Positions 49,170 through 60,469 are shown, counted from the first letter of the stretch. The stretch is 64,000 nt of DNA from Acanthochromis polyacanthus (GCF_021347895.1 NC_067123.1:36505571-36569570); one strand, 5' to 3'. The notes: generated by a model not told the origin, from the sequence alone. Program-made: numbers and translations.

Positions 49170-50498
49170 TCAAGCCTGGTCGCTAACATCAAAGCTTACG
49201 TCCTGATCGATAAGAGTTTCTTCTGTATCCACTGCGTGCTCCGTGCTCAGCTCCACCTCCCGTTCTACCACCTCCGCTTCGCTCTGCACCCCGACCGCCG
49301 GCGACTCGCTCGTTGCTTCAGGGACTGTGCTGTCGAGCGGCGTATCGCCCGTGGCTTTATTTTTGTTGAGCGACCCCTTGGGGCGGCCCCTTTTCCGTGG
49401 GATGTCGTCTCCACTTCTTGCGATGCTCGGCGGGCGGCCTCTCTTTCTCGGAGCTCCATCACCGACGTTCTGCGGCGATCCGCTGTTGGGCAAACTCTTG
49501 CGCAAGTGAGCGCCTTTCTTAGACTCCGACTTGCGTGGTCGGCCGCGGCTCCGGCGTGGAGCCGGTGTGGTGCCCTCCGGAGGATCGACACGTGGGTATT
49601 TCCTCGGCCTCCCCAGCGGCTTCCACACTTTTGGCTTGTTCAGCTCCTCTGGCGATGGCAGAGGGTTCTTCCTCGGCCTTCCCCTTTTGGCCGGTTGTAG
49701 TCGGGGTCGGCCTCGCTTCTTCCCCTTCACAGGCAGGACGTGTACCTTTTTAGGCCGGCCCACTTTACCGCGCGCCTTATACACACCGGGTTTCTTATTA
49801 CCAGAGCCTTTAGGCCGACCTCTGCCCCTCTTTATTGGCTGGGAACCATCTGTGGACATCTGATCCTTTCTTGGCCTTCCTCTTTTTCTTTTCCCGGGTG
49901 TCTTTGTGATGCCGTTTGATGCATCCCTCACCACCACCTTTCTGCGCCGACCTCTCCCTCTTTTCTGTGAGTTCACGCCTCCATCACCGTCGCCCACCTC
50001 CGCCATGAGCCTGGGTTTCTTATTGGGAGAGCCTTTTGGTCGGCCTCTTTTCCTGGGCGGTAAAGAACTCCCTCCGTTCTCTTCCCCACTTTTTACTCCG
50101 TTCGGCAAATCTTCACCAGACTTCTCCTCTGTACTTTTGTTGAGTTTCGGCCGGCCTCTTTTCCTGGGAGTGCCGTCGTTACTGACCACTTTCTTGGAGC
50201 CTTTCGGCCTCCCCCTGCCACGTTTGACAGAATTGTCGGGATGGCTGCTGGTTCCCACCGATCTGGGACGCCCTCGCCCCCTCTTGGGCGGTACGGAGCC
50301 ACCGTTGGCGTCAGCCAAAGCCGGGTCTGTGAGGTTAAGATCTGTAACACAAACCTGCAGTTTCTTGGAGCCTTGCGGTCTCCCTCTTCCCCGTTTAACC
50401 GGACTGTTGTTGTTGTCGGGCACTTCGGCGCTGGTCTCCCCTTCATTGTTCACAGTCTCTCCTTGCTCCGGGTCAGCCATTTTAACCTCCTCTTCCAT
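49170..50498 (-). CDS. multi-AT-hook nuclear protein (HMGA/D1-like), 442 aa
   Basis: Uninterrupted coding exon. Between about residues 35 and 385 there are about 15 AT-hook cores: KRGRGRP or RKRGRP types, several followed by KGSxNKK, weaker PLGRPRK and KVGRPKK, and one degenerate KRGRGRRRK. AT-hooks insert the R-G-R-P core in the minor groove of A/T-rich DNA. The C-terminal 60 residues are acidic (ending DVSFDVSDQA), as in HMGA proteins, but 15 hooks far exceed the three of HMGA1/2 and resemble Drosophila D1, a satellite-binding protein. The start at MEEEVKMADPEQ lies 40 nt into the exon after an acceptor at 50538 (GATCTCCAG/GTGCAG); the in-frame ATG at 50480 also has a good context. There is no other domain. 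I do not know the vertebrate orthologue with certainty. Transcribed in the same direction as tmem79. Confidence 0.9.
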   Translation of the reverse strand: MEEEVKMADPEQGETVNNEGETSAEVPDNNNSPVKRGRGRPQGSKKLQVCVTDLNLTDPALADANGGSVPPKRGRGRPRSVGTSSHPDNSVKRGRGRPKGSKKVVSNDGTPRKRGRPKLNKSTEEKSGEDLPNGVKSGEENGGSSLPPRKRGRPKGSPNKKPRLMAEVGDGDGGVNSQKRGRGRRRKVVVRDASNGITKTPGKRKRGRPRKDQMSTDGSQPIKRGRGRPKGSGNKKPGVYKARGKVGRPKKVHVLPVKGKKRGRPRLQPAKRGRPRKNPLPSPEELNKPKVWKPLGRPRKYPRVDPPEGTTPAPRRSRGRPRKSESKKGAHLRKSLPNSGSPQNVGDGAPRKRGRPPSIARSGDDIPRKRGRPKGSLNKNKATGDTPLDSTVPEATSESPAVGVQSEAEVVEREVELSTEHAVDTEETLIDQDVSFDVSDQA

Positions 50499-50538
50499 AT
50501 TGCTGACTTCAGCTTGGACTCCTCCTGTTGGTCTGCAC

Positions 50539-52745
50539 CTGGAGATCAGACACAGAAAGGTACAATCAAGATTTAACTAATGCACTTGAACTTATTTATT
50601 TTTCCTCTTTTGTTTGCTAAAATGCAGACGTTGGTATCAGTTAGAGAGATTATGCCAGTTAAAATCAAGAGTTATGATTAACTTATTTTAAGGTTAAAAG
50701 AAGAAATAAAAGTCTTTCGCTAAAAGGGCAGCAGGTAAAAATACAACCACATTAAAACTGCATCATCTGCATGGTAAGATGGCTTAAAATTGTGAACATT
50801 TTTTTTTTATTTGGAAATCAATTCATAAATTTTGCACGTTTATCTTCTTATTTCAAGTATTTTTTTCACAGCTTTCATTTGGTGTTTTTGTAGTCCTCAA
50901 AGCAGCATAATACCTATAGAGGGTGCTGTTCTGCCATTTTCTAGTTGACCAATGAATTCATAAATGAATCAAACAAGCCACAGAAAACTTTCAATTTATA
51001 GCAAATAAAATGTTTTTAATGCATCACAAAGCATAAACTGCACGCGTCTTATTTCAGATGTTATTTATTTCCCAAATGTTTATTTTATCAGTTACAGGCC
51101 CTTCAAACTTCCCACTTCTAAGTATATTTTTAAAATATGTTTTTCATTGTTTGCAGTCAGTTACATTCACTTAAACTCTGACAGAAGAAAATCTCAGTGC
51201 TAAAGATGTCGGTGCTGCATTCAACACAGACAACACAAACATATCACTAAGCAGGCTAGAAAACTGGGTGGGACTTTCCCACAAACAACTCAACTGGTAT
51301 GAAACATAATTGAAGGACAGGAACTCATTTGTGTGAGAAATTATAGATCTGAGAGTGCAAACAAGTCGTGGAAATCCCCATAATGCAGAAAAAAAGAGGC
51401 ATGGAATAACTTTAAAATGGAGCAAGAGCACGGTACTAAGACAACAGAGAAGCGTGAATTACCATTTGTGATGGTCACAATTTAACAAAACTTTGTAATT
51501 AGTGTTAAATCAACTAAAATATTGGCTACAAACAAATCTGTGGAATGAATTTCATAGCCAGGTTTGCAGACAAGAGACTGCTTGGTTTAGTGGACACAAC
51601 AAATCACACCCCTGGAAGTGAACTGATGTTGTTTTAATGCATGCAAATATAAAAATGATTATAAATAAATAAATATTATTATTATTCGATGCAGAATAAA
51701 ATATGGAACAAAACTTGGTTCAAGCTCAGATATCATTTAATGTTTTCTTTAAAGCACATGTGTGTAAAATATGTGTTTACATATTTATATTTAAGTAAAA
51801 TAGCAAATATATTTATTTTTAAAAATCTTTTAAACTCCATAAAATTTGTATATACTGTAGAAATGAAACACCAGCCCTGACAAGTTTTAACTCTAAATAA
51901 AAATAACTTCTAACTCCAAATAAAAAAATAACTTAATAACAATAACACATTTTATTTGCAATGCACTTTTCATTTGGGCAAAACTTTGTGCTAAATTAAA
52001 AGTGCTAAATTAAAGATAGAAAAGGATAAAAACAAAACAAGCAGGTAAAATAACAATGAAAATAAAAAATTCAGGGATAACTAAAAAAACCTTAAAAATT
52101 TCAGTTTAATTAAAAGCTTTGTTAAATAGAAAGGTCTTTTATAAAAACAGACTACAAATTACAATGAGAAGAACAACTTTTAATGTCACTCCCAATTTTT
52201 CAGAAGGGAAAAAGTAAAAAACAAAAATGAATTTTGCTAATATTCAGCATTATGAAACTCTTTGATTTTCCTTATTTTATCTGTCAATTCTTTAAAATTC
52301 AATTTTATAAAACGGAAGTGGTGAAAGCATGGCAAATAAGTTTACATAAACTAGTAAACACTGTGTTGTTCATAATAAGAAAAATAAAATCAATTAAATG
52401 GATAAAATTCAAGATTTTAAAAATATAAATATATTCATACAATTTTAAAGATTTAAATAAGAATACTTTCTGGTAATAAATATATTTTTTAAAATCGGTG
52501 AAAATGACTGAACGACGCCTTCTACAGCCGTTATTCCACTTTTTAAGGTGGACTGAAAAGCAAGAAGCTCGGCGTCGTGTTTAATGGCTGGGTTCTGCTC
52601 AGCTACGTCTATTTACTGGACTACAATTTTTTAACGGCGGGAAAGTACACTCGGTCCCATCAATAAGGCGCACTATTACCGCCGCTGCACGCAAATCATA
52701 AACACGTTGTCGTAAAACACGGACGCAAAAATATTAGCAACTTAC
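50539..52745. other. 5' intron of the AT-hook gene
   Basis: A 2.2-kb AT-rich intron between the coding exon and the non-coding first exon(s). Strings of A/T (about 51640-52480) dominate. No exon is supported inside. Confidence 0.55.
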
Positions 52746-53095
52746 CGAAAAATCTTTAAAACCGCACGCTTTCTCATTCGGGACTGAACGGCGGTTAATA
52801 TAATTAGACTTCGGGCGTTAAACAATCGCTACGACCGTGGACCAGATTGTTTTCCAGGTAGTAGTCCGATTCAAATCCACGGCGATGAAATGAGTAGCTC
52901 ACGGCGAGAAGCGGAGAAAACACCGCGACCGAATCGACTCCGTGTCTCACCAGGAAGAAAAACTGTGCGGGATTTCGGCGTATTTTTGCAGTAAATATTG
53001 ATTTAGCAGACCTACCGTGAAGAGAAAGTGCGCTTATTGTCGCTGTGATGGCTGTTCAAATTTGAGCCCACTTCCGGCCGTACGTGACGTATAAG
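52746..53095 (-). promoter_or_regulatory. promoter and alternative first exons of the AT-hook gene
   Basis: CpG-rich relative to surroundings. Two consensus donors on the minus strand could end alternative 5' UTR exons: TTTTTCG/GTAAGT (last exon base 52746) and TCTTCACG/GTAGGT (last exon base 53016). Upstream, ACTTCCGG (ETS-type, 53070-53077) and TGACGT (CRE half, 53085-53090) lie 10 bp apart. The pattern is that of a housekeeping TATA-less promoter. Two first exons are inferred only from the donors. Confidence 0.55.
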
Positions 53096-53217
53096 GTGCT
53101 CCGAAGGAAACAGCAGCACGAGAGCTTCCGTTCCGGTCATTAATTCGATGGTTCCGCCTCATTCAAGATTCAAGACCTTTATACATGTATACATCACAAA
53201 CACAATACATACGTTAT

Positions 53218-53566
53218 ACAGGGCGGACCACTAGTTTCCATACACAGGAAAAATAAACATTTTATTTTGGACAACCGTTTTTATTTATATAATGTGCTTT
53301 ATATGATTACCATTGTTTCAAAAACACATTAATACGTGTTTTCCACTGTTGATGAACTTGCATTAGCACAGTTAAAGATACGCTTGTAATGGAGTTGATG
53401 ATATGTTCCTTGAGATGATTTATGTCTCACATCTTCACCTGGTACACCATGACCTTCAGGTCCCCCAAAAGATAGCGTGAAACGCATCTTCTAGGGTATA
53501 TGAAACATAAAATATGTATATATATTACACATTTTCCTATGTATGGAAACTTATGGCCCACCCTAC
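53218..53566 (-). mobile_element. mariner/IS630-type remnant inserted in the LINE tail
   Basis: The ends CAGGGCGGACCACTAGTTTC and (reverse complement) TAGGGTGGGCCATAAGTTTC continue as CATACAyAGGAAAA, so the inverted repeats are about 33 bp. The minus strand inside reads FWGDLKVMVYQVKM and later EHIINSITSVSLTVLMQVHQ, QWKTRINVFLKQW, which is the C-terminal end of a DDE transposase (the WGHLKxxVY region after the catalytic acid). Length is 349 bp, so it is an internally deleted copy. Confidence 0.8.
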
Positions 53567-53651
53567 ATACTATAATGCGCAATGAAATGCATTGTGCACC
53601 TGTTCCAAACCGAAACTAGAATACAGAATAAAAACCACACAATAAATATTT

Positions 53652-53653
53652 AC

Positions 53654-53739
<86 letters not shown>
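53652..53739. repeat. (TA)n microsatellite
   Basis: About 40 near-perfect TA units with two ACA interruptions near the left end, lying within the LINE 3' untranslated remnant. Confidence 0.95.
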
Positions 53740-53743
<4 letters not shown>

Positions 53744-54250
53744 AAATTAGCAAAAATACACAAATAAATCAAAGTGAAATCGTGCAAACAATATATACAC
53801 AAGGTGATGGTGGATGGATATTGAACACAAACTGCAGGTTGATTGTCTATTGAGTGACTGTTTCAGGTTCATCAGGTGGACAGCCTGTGGGAAGAAGCTC
53901 CTCCTCACCCTCTCTGTGTTTAACGCCACCCTGGTGGCAGCAGAGAGAACAGTCTGTGGCTGGAGTAGGTGGGCTCACTAGCAATCTACCACGACTTTAA
54001 CCGGCAGCGTTTGTTATAAATGTCCTCCAGGTTGGGGAGGGTAGTTCTGATGGAGCGGACCACCCTCCTCAGGGCCAAGAAGTTCTGCTGGGTGCTGCTG
54101 CCCATCCAGGTGGTGACACTCCCAGCCAGAACACTCCCAGTGGTGCAGGTGTAGAAGTTCCTGAGCACCTTGAGTGGGAGCTTTAAGTCCCACTGGTGGT
54201 CGAGACGCTGTCGAGCTTTCTTCATACTGACATTGATGGCACATATAAGC

Positions 54251-57200
54251 AGTATAACATTGATATTATGTGACCCTCTTCTGTCTAAAATGACTCTTCA
54301 GGAGCTGCTCAGGCTTGTGGTAACAGCAGGTTTATTCCACATCTCATCATAAATCCTGCATTCATAACAAAGGACAACAGAGTTGAGTGGAATTGTCAAC
54401 AGCACATGCTCTCATCATAAATCCTCTGCTGCTCTGAGGATTACCCATTCATACATCTTATACAGTCAGTACATTATAAAAAAAAGTGATCGTAGAGTGA
54501 ATTAAACTCACATAAAATAAATGAAAGAAAACAGAAACAGTCCCCCTCTTAATTATGTGAGGATAAGATACAAGAAATTATTACAATAATGCAAATTTAC
54601 ACTGGACTGTTACCTTTTTTTTAGGATTTCAATATCGACCATTAAAGCTGGTTCTGATTCTCAGACTGACTGAATACATGAGGGACACAACCAGGGACGG
54701 GTCAAGCTGGGAAATTTTCACACATACGTACTCCAAAAAGATAGAGATTTGGCTTTGCTTCACAGTATATTCCTATTTCTTTATAAGGTAACAACTAATT
54801 AAGCTGAAACTGTTAACTCAAGGCTGTTTAATGGATACCAGAATAATCCTCTCTATGAGACACCACCAGTGGCTGCATCACATCACAGCTAACAGAGGAA
54901 CAGATTGACAGGTAGAGAGCAGGAAAAGGGTTCTAGGAGTTTATTTTTACAGGGTGCGGTTCTTGGAGATGGGATGAATCGTGTGCCAAGAGATATGGAC
55001 ATATCGGTGCACCAACTAATTAGGGAATGGAGTCTAAAGCACGGTTTATCCCCACCTTTAGCCAATCACATTTCAATATTTGAATTCACATTTCACCATA
55101 CCGTATAAAATGTTCTGTTCATCTCAGACTTCATCCTTTTCTTTTCTGGGAGGCTGTTCCAAACAGAAAAGGTCCTTGTACAAGATTCTTTTGGGGCACT
55201 GATATTAGAAAATAAACAGTTTAACGGTGCCTCGCCATGTCTTGATGATGTCGTGTTGTGTGTCACATACACAGACTCTGTGAGTCTGTGTATGTGTGTG
55301 TGTGCTTGTGTGGGTGTGTGCATGTGAATGGCTGTCTATATGTAGGGAGGGTGGAGAGCTGTTTTTTATTTCTATTTTTAACTGTATTTACTGCCTTCTT
55401 TGTTTTTATTCTTGTGAAGCACTTTGTGTTGTTCTGCATGAAAAGTACGATACAAATAAATAAAGTTTGAAGTTTGAACTGGAGAGAAGTAGTTTATCTT
55501 CCATCTCAAAAAACAAAACACACTCAACACTACTTTATGCGAGTGCTTTCATTTTATGCTACTTTATGCTTCCACTCCCCTACATTTCTATTGTGTTTTC
55601 TGATCTAATAATTACGGTAATTCAGAAGCTTCAGAAGCTTCAGTTACTTCAAAGATTTATTATAATGTATAATATAACAATATTTTAAGAATAAAATAGC
55701 GGTTTCCAGTCTTTTTTGTTTACTAATGTTGGTTCAAATAGGGGTTTGGTGCACACTAAATGTTTCACAGCTTTTCATTGTTCAGAGGAAGGTTTGAATT
55801 CTTTCTTCTTCTGGTTGGAGGTTTATTGGCGGTAGGCAAACAAACCAATTGGTGCAATACCGCCACCTACTGGTGAGGAGTATGAATCAGACATGAGCTC
55901 TTATTCTCTTTATCAAACTGGTTTATCTGAAATACTACAATATGACTTGATAACATTCAATTTTTCAGTTATTCTGTAAAACAACAATAATATAAATGTT
56001 TACTTGAGTCTCTCTGAGGTGTTGGATCGGATGTCTTCTTTGTGTCTCATATTTCTGACAGTGTAGCAAAATTCCTCCTACACAGTGATCACATCTGCCA
56101 GCATTATGTTTCTCTACTCAGTCTTTAGTACTATTAATAAAAAATGACTGGATATCACTAAAAATGTCAACTAAATAACCGTCCCAATTTGATAACAACC
56201 ACCTTCTAATTATCTAAACAATAATAAAATGAGCTGATTCAATAATAGTTTTGTCTTCTTTTTATTAAATTTAGATAATCATAACAGATATTTCTTTTTT
56301 GACAATATATCAAATTTTAGATGGAAATTAACAAATTGTATCCGTGTCAGGAATCTCTTTTAACTAAGCTACCCATTACAAAAGCACCTCTCAAGGAAGT
56401 GTGTTAATTCCAGATCACATGACCTGCTCCACATGATGTCATTTCCTCCTGAAGAAAAGACTGACAAGACTCCAAGGCTTTCTGACTTATTTAATATAAA
56501 GTAGTCAACAGATTTACTACAATATCTTTATAAATAACTTTCAATTCCAGTTGTATTCAATTGTATATATAATATTTAGAGGAATCTTTGTGTAAAAATG
56601 CCATGTGGTGTTTGGTTATAGGCGGCCATGTTGATTTTAGGCCCGAAAACAGCAAAAATGTCGACTCTGATACAAAAAGTCTTGCAATTATATGTTGACC
56701 CTACTCTATTTCTGTACTTAAGCAGAATCTTGAAGTGCTTTAAACCATAATTGTCAATCTATCATTACTTTGTACTTACTTCACTGTTATCTCTTTTTCC
56801 CCATGAGTCCGTCTGAGTCGCCTGCGTGTATGTGAACTGCATGAACCACATTTAGAAGTTGATTTCGATTCACAGATTAAATGCAGATTGTAAGAGAAGG
56901 TGGTGACAGTAATGAACTAATGGTGGAGTAATGAAGGTCAGATTCATTACCTATGTGGGAGGTCACATTCTGGGACAAAGATACAATAAGACACAAGACA
57001 ATGGCTGTTGAAGAGGTTTAATGAGTGTAGTTTTGGGGCTAACGTGATGACTTCTCCTCACAGCACTGGAGGAAAACCCCGGTGAGGCCGACAAGACAAA
57101 AAAAACAACACTGAGAGTAACATGATTACTTAATCACTGAGTGATTGTAGAATTGGGTATGTGGCATTATTTTAAGAATGTGTAAATTGAAAAGTTTGAC

Positions 57201-57429
57201 ATGACTCAGCTCTCTTTTGTCGCCTCAGGTGTTCCAGCCAAATGAGTCCCCATGGGCTGGAACACCTTTTCAAAGGTTCTGAGAGGAACCAAGTGTAGGT
57301 GAGAAGAGGATGAGTAGAAATCTCTTCAGGTGATAAATGCTGATGATGAGGATGTCGGTAGTCGTTTTTAGGAAATAGATACTCAGTTTTAATGTTTGTT
57401 ATTATAGTTAAAAGTAAAGATATATTGTA
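54251..57429. other. intergenic, no gene seen
   Basis: AT-rich DNA, short GT-repeat at about 55280-55325, and a LINE tail at 55380-55475. Frames 54905-55108, 55093-55323 and 57172-57543 lack recognisable domains. At 55835-55870 a GGTGCAATACCGCCACCTAC motif, also echoed at 38535-38550 (ATCGCCACCTACTGG), marks a short dispersed repeat. Confidence 0.5.
55380..55475 (+). mobile_element. LINE 3' tail (L2-like), sense
   Basis: TGAAGCACTTTGTGTTGTTC followed by ATGAAAAGTACGATACAAAT and AAATAAAGTTTGAAGTTTGA is the standard 3' end of many fish L2-type elements (GAAAAGTGCTATACAAATAAA in consensus memory). Only the tail remains. Confidence 0.7.
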
Positions 57430-57660
57430 TTTTTGTGAATTTCTTGTGTTCGATAATTTCCGGTTAACCTTTGTGTTGGTAGGCCTGAGGGGCTGATTAG
57501 AGGCGGGCAGAGGGAATGAGTGCCACAACACCCAGTTAACCACTTTGTTTTGTTTTTGTTTTGTTTTTGTAATCTGAATGTCGGTGAATAAACACCAGGT
57601 TGGTCTGCACCTTATCTCGCCTCAATCCTCCTGCTTTATCAAGCTGCTAAACGGTCACTC
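57430..57660 (+). mobile_element. possible dispersed repeat with poly(A) signal
   Basis: The AGGCCTGAGGGGCTGATTAG / AGGCGGGCAGAGGGAATGAG block, a repeated GTTTTGTTTTT, then GGTGAATAAACACCAGGTTG resembles the 3' part of a retroelement LTR or tail. I see neither a second copy nor defined ends in this window, so this is tentative. Confidence 0.3.
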
Positions 57661-57689
57661 TAGCATTGATAAATTTAGTTTTAAAGGTA

Positions 57690-58535
57690 GATATGGTATG
57701 GGTCCAACCCTGCCCGCTGGACGACTTTGTAAAGTGTAAAAACTACAGAGAAGACATTAACTGCAAATTGTAAAACTATTAAATTAAAATAATTCCTAGA
57801 CCATGACAAGTTCTGATCATAAAGTTAAATACTCATTGTTCTTCTGGCATTTTGTGTCTCGTTTCTGTAATATTTTGTCTTGTTCATATTGTGTTCTTTT
57901 TGTCCGAATTTCGTCGTTTGTTTCATGTTTTTGTCGTTTTGTTTCCTTTTTGTCTCGCTCGTGTTTTTTTATCTCATTTTTGGCATTTTGTGTTTGGCTC
58001 TATTCATTGTTTTGTGCATCATTTTTGTCGTAGTTTCACGCTTTTGTCATTTTTTTGTCGATTTGTCCATTTTTTAAACTTCCTTGACAAATTTTTTGTC
58101 ACTTTTTTGTTTTATTTTATGTCGTTTGTGGTCTCATTTTTGTGATATTTTGTCCTGTTTTCTTTCTCTTTTTTTAAAGTAAAATACTGCATCATTCAGA
58201 TCCAGATGACTAAATGTTGTGGTCCTTTTTAGACACTCTGATCTGCAAGTTGTAATGTGTAAATGATAAACTGAGACATAATGTTGTTGAAATTTATTTT
58301 ATTTTTCTTCAGAAATTTCAGGATGATCATAATGTTTTATAAAAACATAATTCCTTCAATTTTAGTATTTTCAGAATGTACTTTTTTGCAGAAAAACAAA
58401 GAAAACATTTGGAATTGTGTTTATTTATCGGTTATTATGTTATGATTTTACTGGTCTGGCCCACTGGAGATCAAATCAGGCTGAATGTGGCCCAGAACTA
58501 AAATGATTGACACCTCTGGTCTACACTGTGTAACT
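57690..58535. mobile_element. non-autonomous repeat with TTTTGTCG-rich core
   Basis: The centre (57835-58165) is a degenerate tandem of TTTTGTC(G/T)TTTTGT-like units. The right end has GGTCTGGCCCACTGGAGATC, CAGGCTGAATGTGGCCCAGA and TGATTGACACCTCTGGTCTA, motifs I know from fish dispersed repeats. Left border uncertain. The overlapping frames here are translations of the simple repeat. Confidence 0.5.
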
Positions 58536-58669
58536 ATGCAGCTGATATTTCTGAGGCTTTTGTTTCTTCCCTACTTGCCCTTTTTAAAACATTATTTTGT
58601 ATTTACCATCCAGTAGTACTTATTGATGTGGCAATAACATTATTAAAAAGATTTGTATGAGTTGATTCA

Positions 58670-58830
58670 GTTCTATTCCATTTTATTTATATAGCAGCAC
58701 TTCACAGCAGAAGTTATCTCAAGGTGCTTCAGACAACGAAGACAAACACTTATGATATATTATGGAGAGAAATCCAAGGAGACCTTCTGAACAAGCAGTT
58801 GCCGACAGAGAAAAAAAAACAACTTGATTT
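58670..58830 (+). mobile_element. dispersed repeat fragment (TTTATTTATATAGC family), copy 2
   Basis: ATTTTATTTATATAGCAGCA, ATCTCAAGGTGCTTCAGACA and AGAAATCCAAGGAGACCTTC repeat the order of motifs at 15975-16125. Confidence 0.55.
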
Positions 58831-59174
58831 GCTAAAGATGAATTTCAATTGCAAAGCTTCCTCACATGGAAATTGAAAAAAAAAAAAAAAGTTTTAAGAA
58901 CATAAAAACGGTACCGAAGCACACACCTGAGTATAAGTACGTACTTATTTGTACTGCCTGTCTGTAGTTCAAAGTTAGAGAAGTGGAAATCTCCATTAAA
59001 TCTACCCACAAATGCAGACAATAATCTTACTTTAAGAGGGTGTGACTGGTTTATAAATGATGAAGGGTAAAGTCACAGCAGCAGAAGGACATGCACTGCA
59101 TAAAAATCAAAACTTGTGGAAGGATATTATGAATGTGACAGCAGAAGATCATCAGATAGTTTGCCAGCATCACT

Positions 59175-59664
59175 TTAACCCTCCTGTTGTCTTCATTTAC
59201 GGGCACCAAAAAATATTGTTTCCTTGTCTGAAAAACATCCCAAAATTCAGCAAAAAAATTCCCCAAATTTCTGAAAATCTGCAAAACCTTCAGGAAGAAA
59301 ATTCCAATAATTCCTTCAAAGTTTTGTTTAAAAAAAAAAATTTGCCAAGAAAATTCTTGTAAATATTTTTCTTAAAAAAATGAGTAAAAATCTTCCAAAA
59401 AAATGCTAAAAATATCTAAAGTGATTCCATATATATATATATCAGTAAAACTTCTAATATTTTGTTTAAGAACATTCACAAAAAAATCAACCAAAATCCA
59501 GCAAAATTCGCTGGATTTCAGTTGATTTTTTGGAAATGTTCTTAAACATTAACATTTTTTTTCTGCCAAAAAATATTGAAATATGGACATCAAACATTTC
59601 ACTGTGAAAATATATATTTTTTTCCCCACATTTTCAAACTTTAAAAGGACGACACGAGGGTTAA
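59175..59664 (+). mobile_element. TTAA-flanked MITE (piggyBac-like), copy 3
   Basis: It begins TTAACCCTCCTGTTGTCTTC and ends GACGACACGAGGGTTAA. The full-length element is 490 bp and is the inverse-orientation counterpart of 34417-34919; internal blocks match (GGCACCAAAAAATATTGTTT, CAGGAAGAAAATTCC, CAAAATCCAGCAAAATTCGC). The TTAA duplication is intact. Confidence 0.8.
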
Positions 59665-60340
59665 GCCGAGTTCATTCCACATTTTCACTTTCTTTACCCG
59701 CAAACAGGAACCATATTGACACTGAAGATTTCAGCGAGGAAGAGAGCAGAAAAAGGCAAATTAGAAAGCGACAGATTACTCTGGATAAAGGGGGTGGAGT
59801 GCAGCGTGATGAGGTCAACATCAATAAGAAGAATGCAGGAGAAGAAAAGGAAATATGCAAATGTGTTTGTGTGCGTTTGAGGCAGAGAGAGACGCCGTCG
59901 GTTCGAGAGAGGGAAAGAGAGGCTGAGAGAAAATGACAGACGTGGCCGGAGGAGAGGAAAGGAGCGTTTGAGAGAGACAACCCCTGAGAGACTGCGAGCT
60001 GAACCCGCTGCCCCGTCTCGGCCCTCCTCCCCGCCTGTGTGCTTTGCCATGGTTACCAGACAGGGCTCCCAATGCAGCCGGTTAATGTGTTTTTCAGCAG
60101 CAGCGGGAGCGAGCTGGGTACTAATGTGTCTCAGTCTGTCTGCCGCACAATCAATGTCAACCGTCCTGGGATGCACAAACACACGGCGGGCCGAGGGCCA
60201 GGGAACACCGAGCCACCCTGGAGGAGCGTCGGGGCCCGAAAGAAGAAGCACGTCGCCTCCGTTTGTTCACCTGAGAACTTCTACTTCTGTTCGCCGCAGG
60301 AGCCCAAAATCACACGTTCTTAAAATGTTTATTTTGTGTT
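59665..60340. other. GC-rich non-coding stretch, possible conserved element
   Basis: The 59680-59960 part is purine-rich low complexity (GAGAGA). From about 60000 to 60320 the DNA turns GC-rich and complex (for example GCTTTGCCATGGTTACCAGA, CTGCCGCACAATCAATGTCA). Overlapping frames on both strands are equally open, and none gives a recognisable protein. It could be a conserved non-coding element or a promoter of a gene off the right edge. Confidence 0.35.
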
Positions 60341-60469
60341 AAATTCCCAAGCAAAACCAGCAATTAAAGCATTTACGTGACATAAAAACACAAAAACAAT
60401 GCAAGTTTTTTCAAGTTTACTGAATTTTATTGTCAGATTTTTCATTGAGCACACAGAAAAACATCCAGA

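Larger units (their letters stand above)
53155..54250 (-). mobile_element. 3' part of an L2/Rex-type LINE with reverse transcriptase C-terminus
   Basis: The minus strand from about 54225 encodes LRNFYTCTTGSVLAGSVTTW and, downstream, LRRVVRSIRTTLPNLEDIYN, then (in another frame, about 53929) RVRRSFFPQAVHLMN. This is the order at the C-terminal end of fish LINE polyproteins (the thumb region after the catalytic core, then a SFFPQA motif). The 3' end is the tail TTCAAGATTCAAGACCTTTA at about 53163. It is broken by a mariner remnant (53218-53566) and a TA expansion. The catalytic domain is absent. Confidence 0.8.

Noticed and set aside
49236..50580. Plus-strand frames of up to 224 residues opposite the AT-hook gene
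   Set aside because: They are antisense shadows of repeated RGRP-encoding GC-rich codons.
57803..58145. Membrane-protein-like frames (Phe/Ser/Cys-rich)
   Set aside because: All three plus-strand frames look alike because the DNA is a TTTTGTC simple repeat.
59694..60342. Overlapping 83-185-residue frames on both strands as genes
   Set aside because: Several frames are equally open because the DNA is GC-rich and purine-rich; no domain, splice signals or codon bias were seen.
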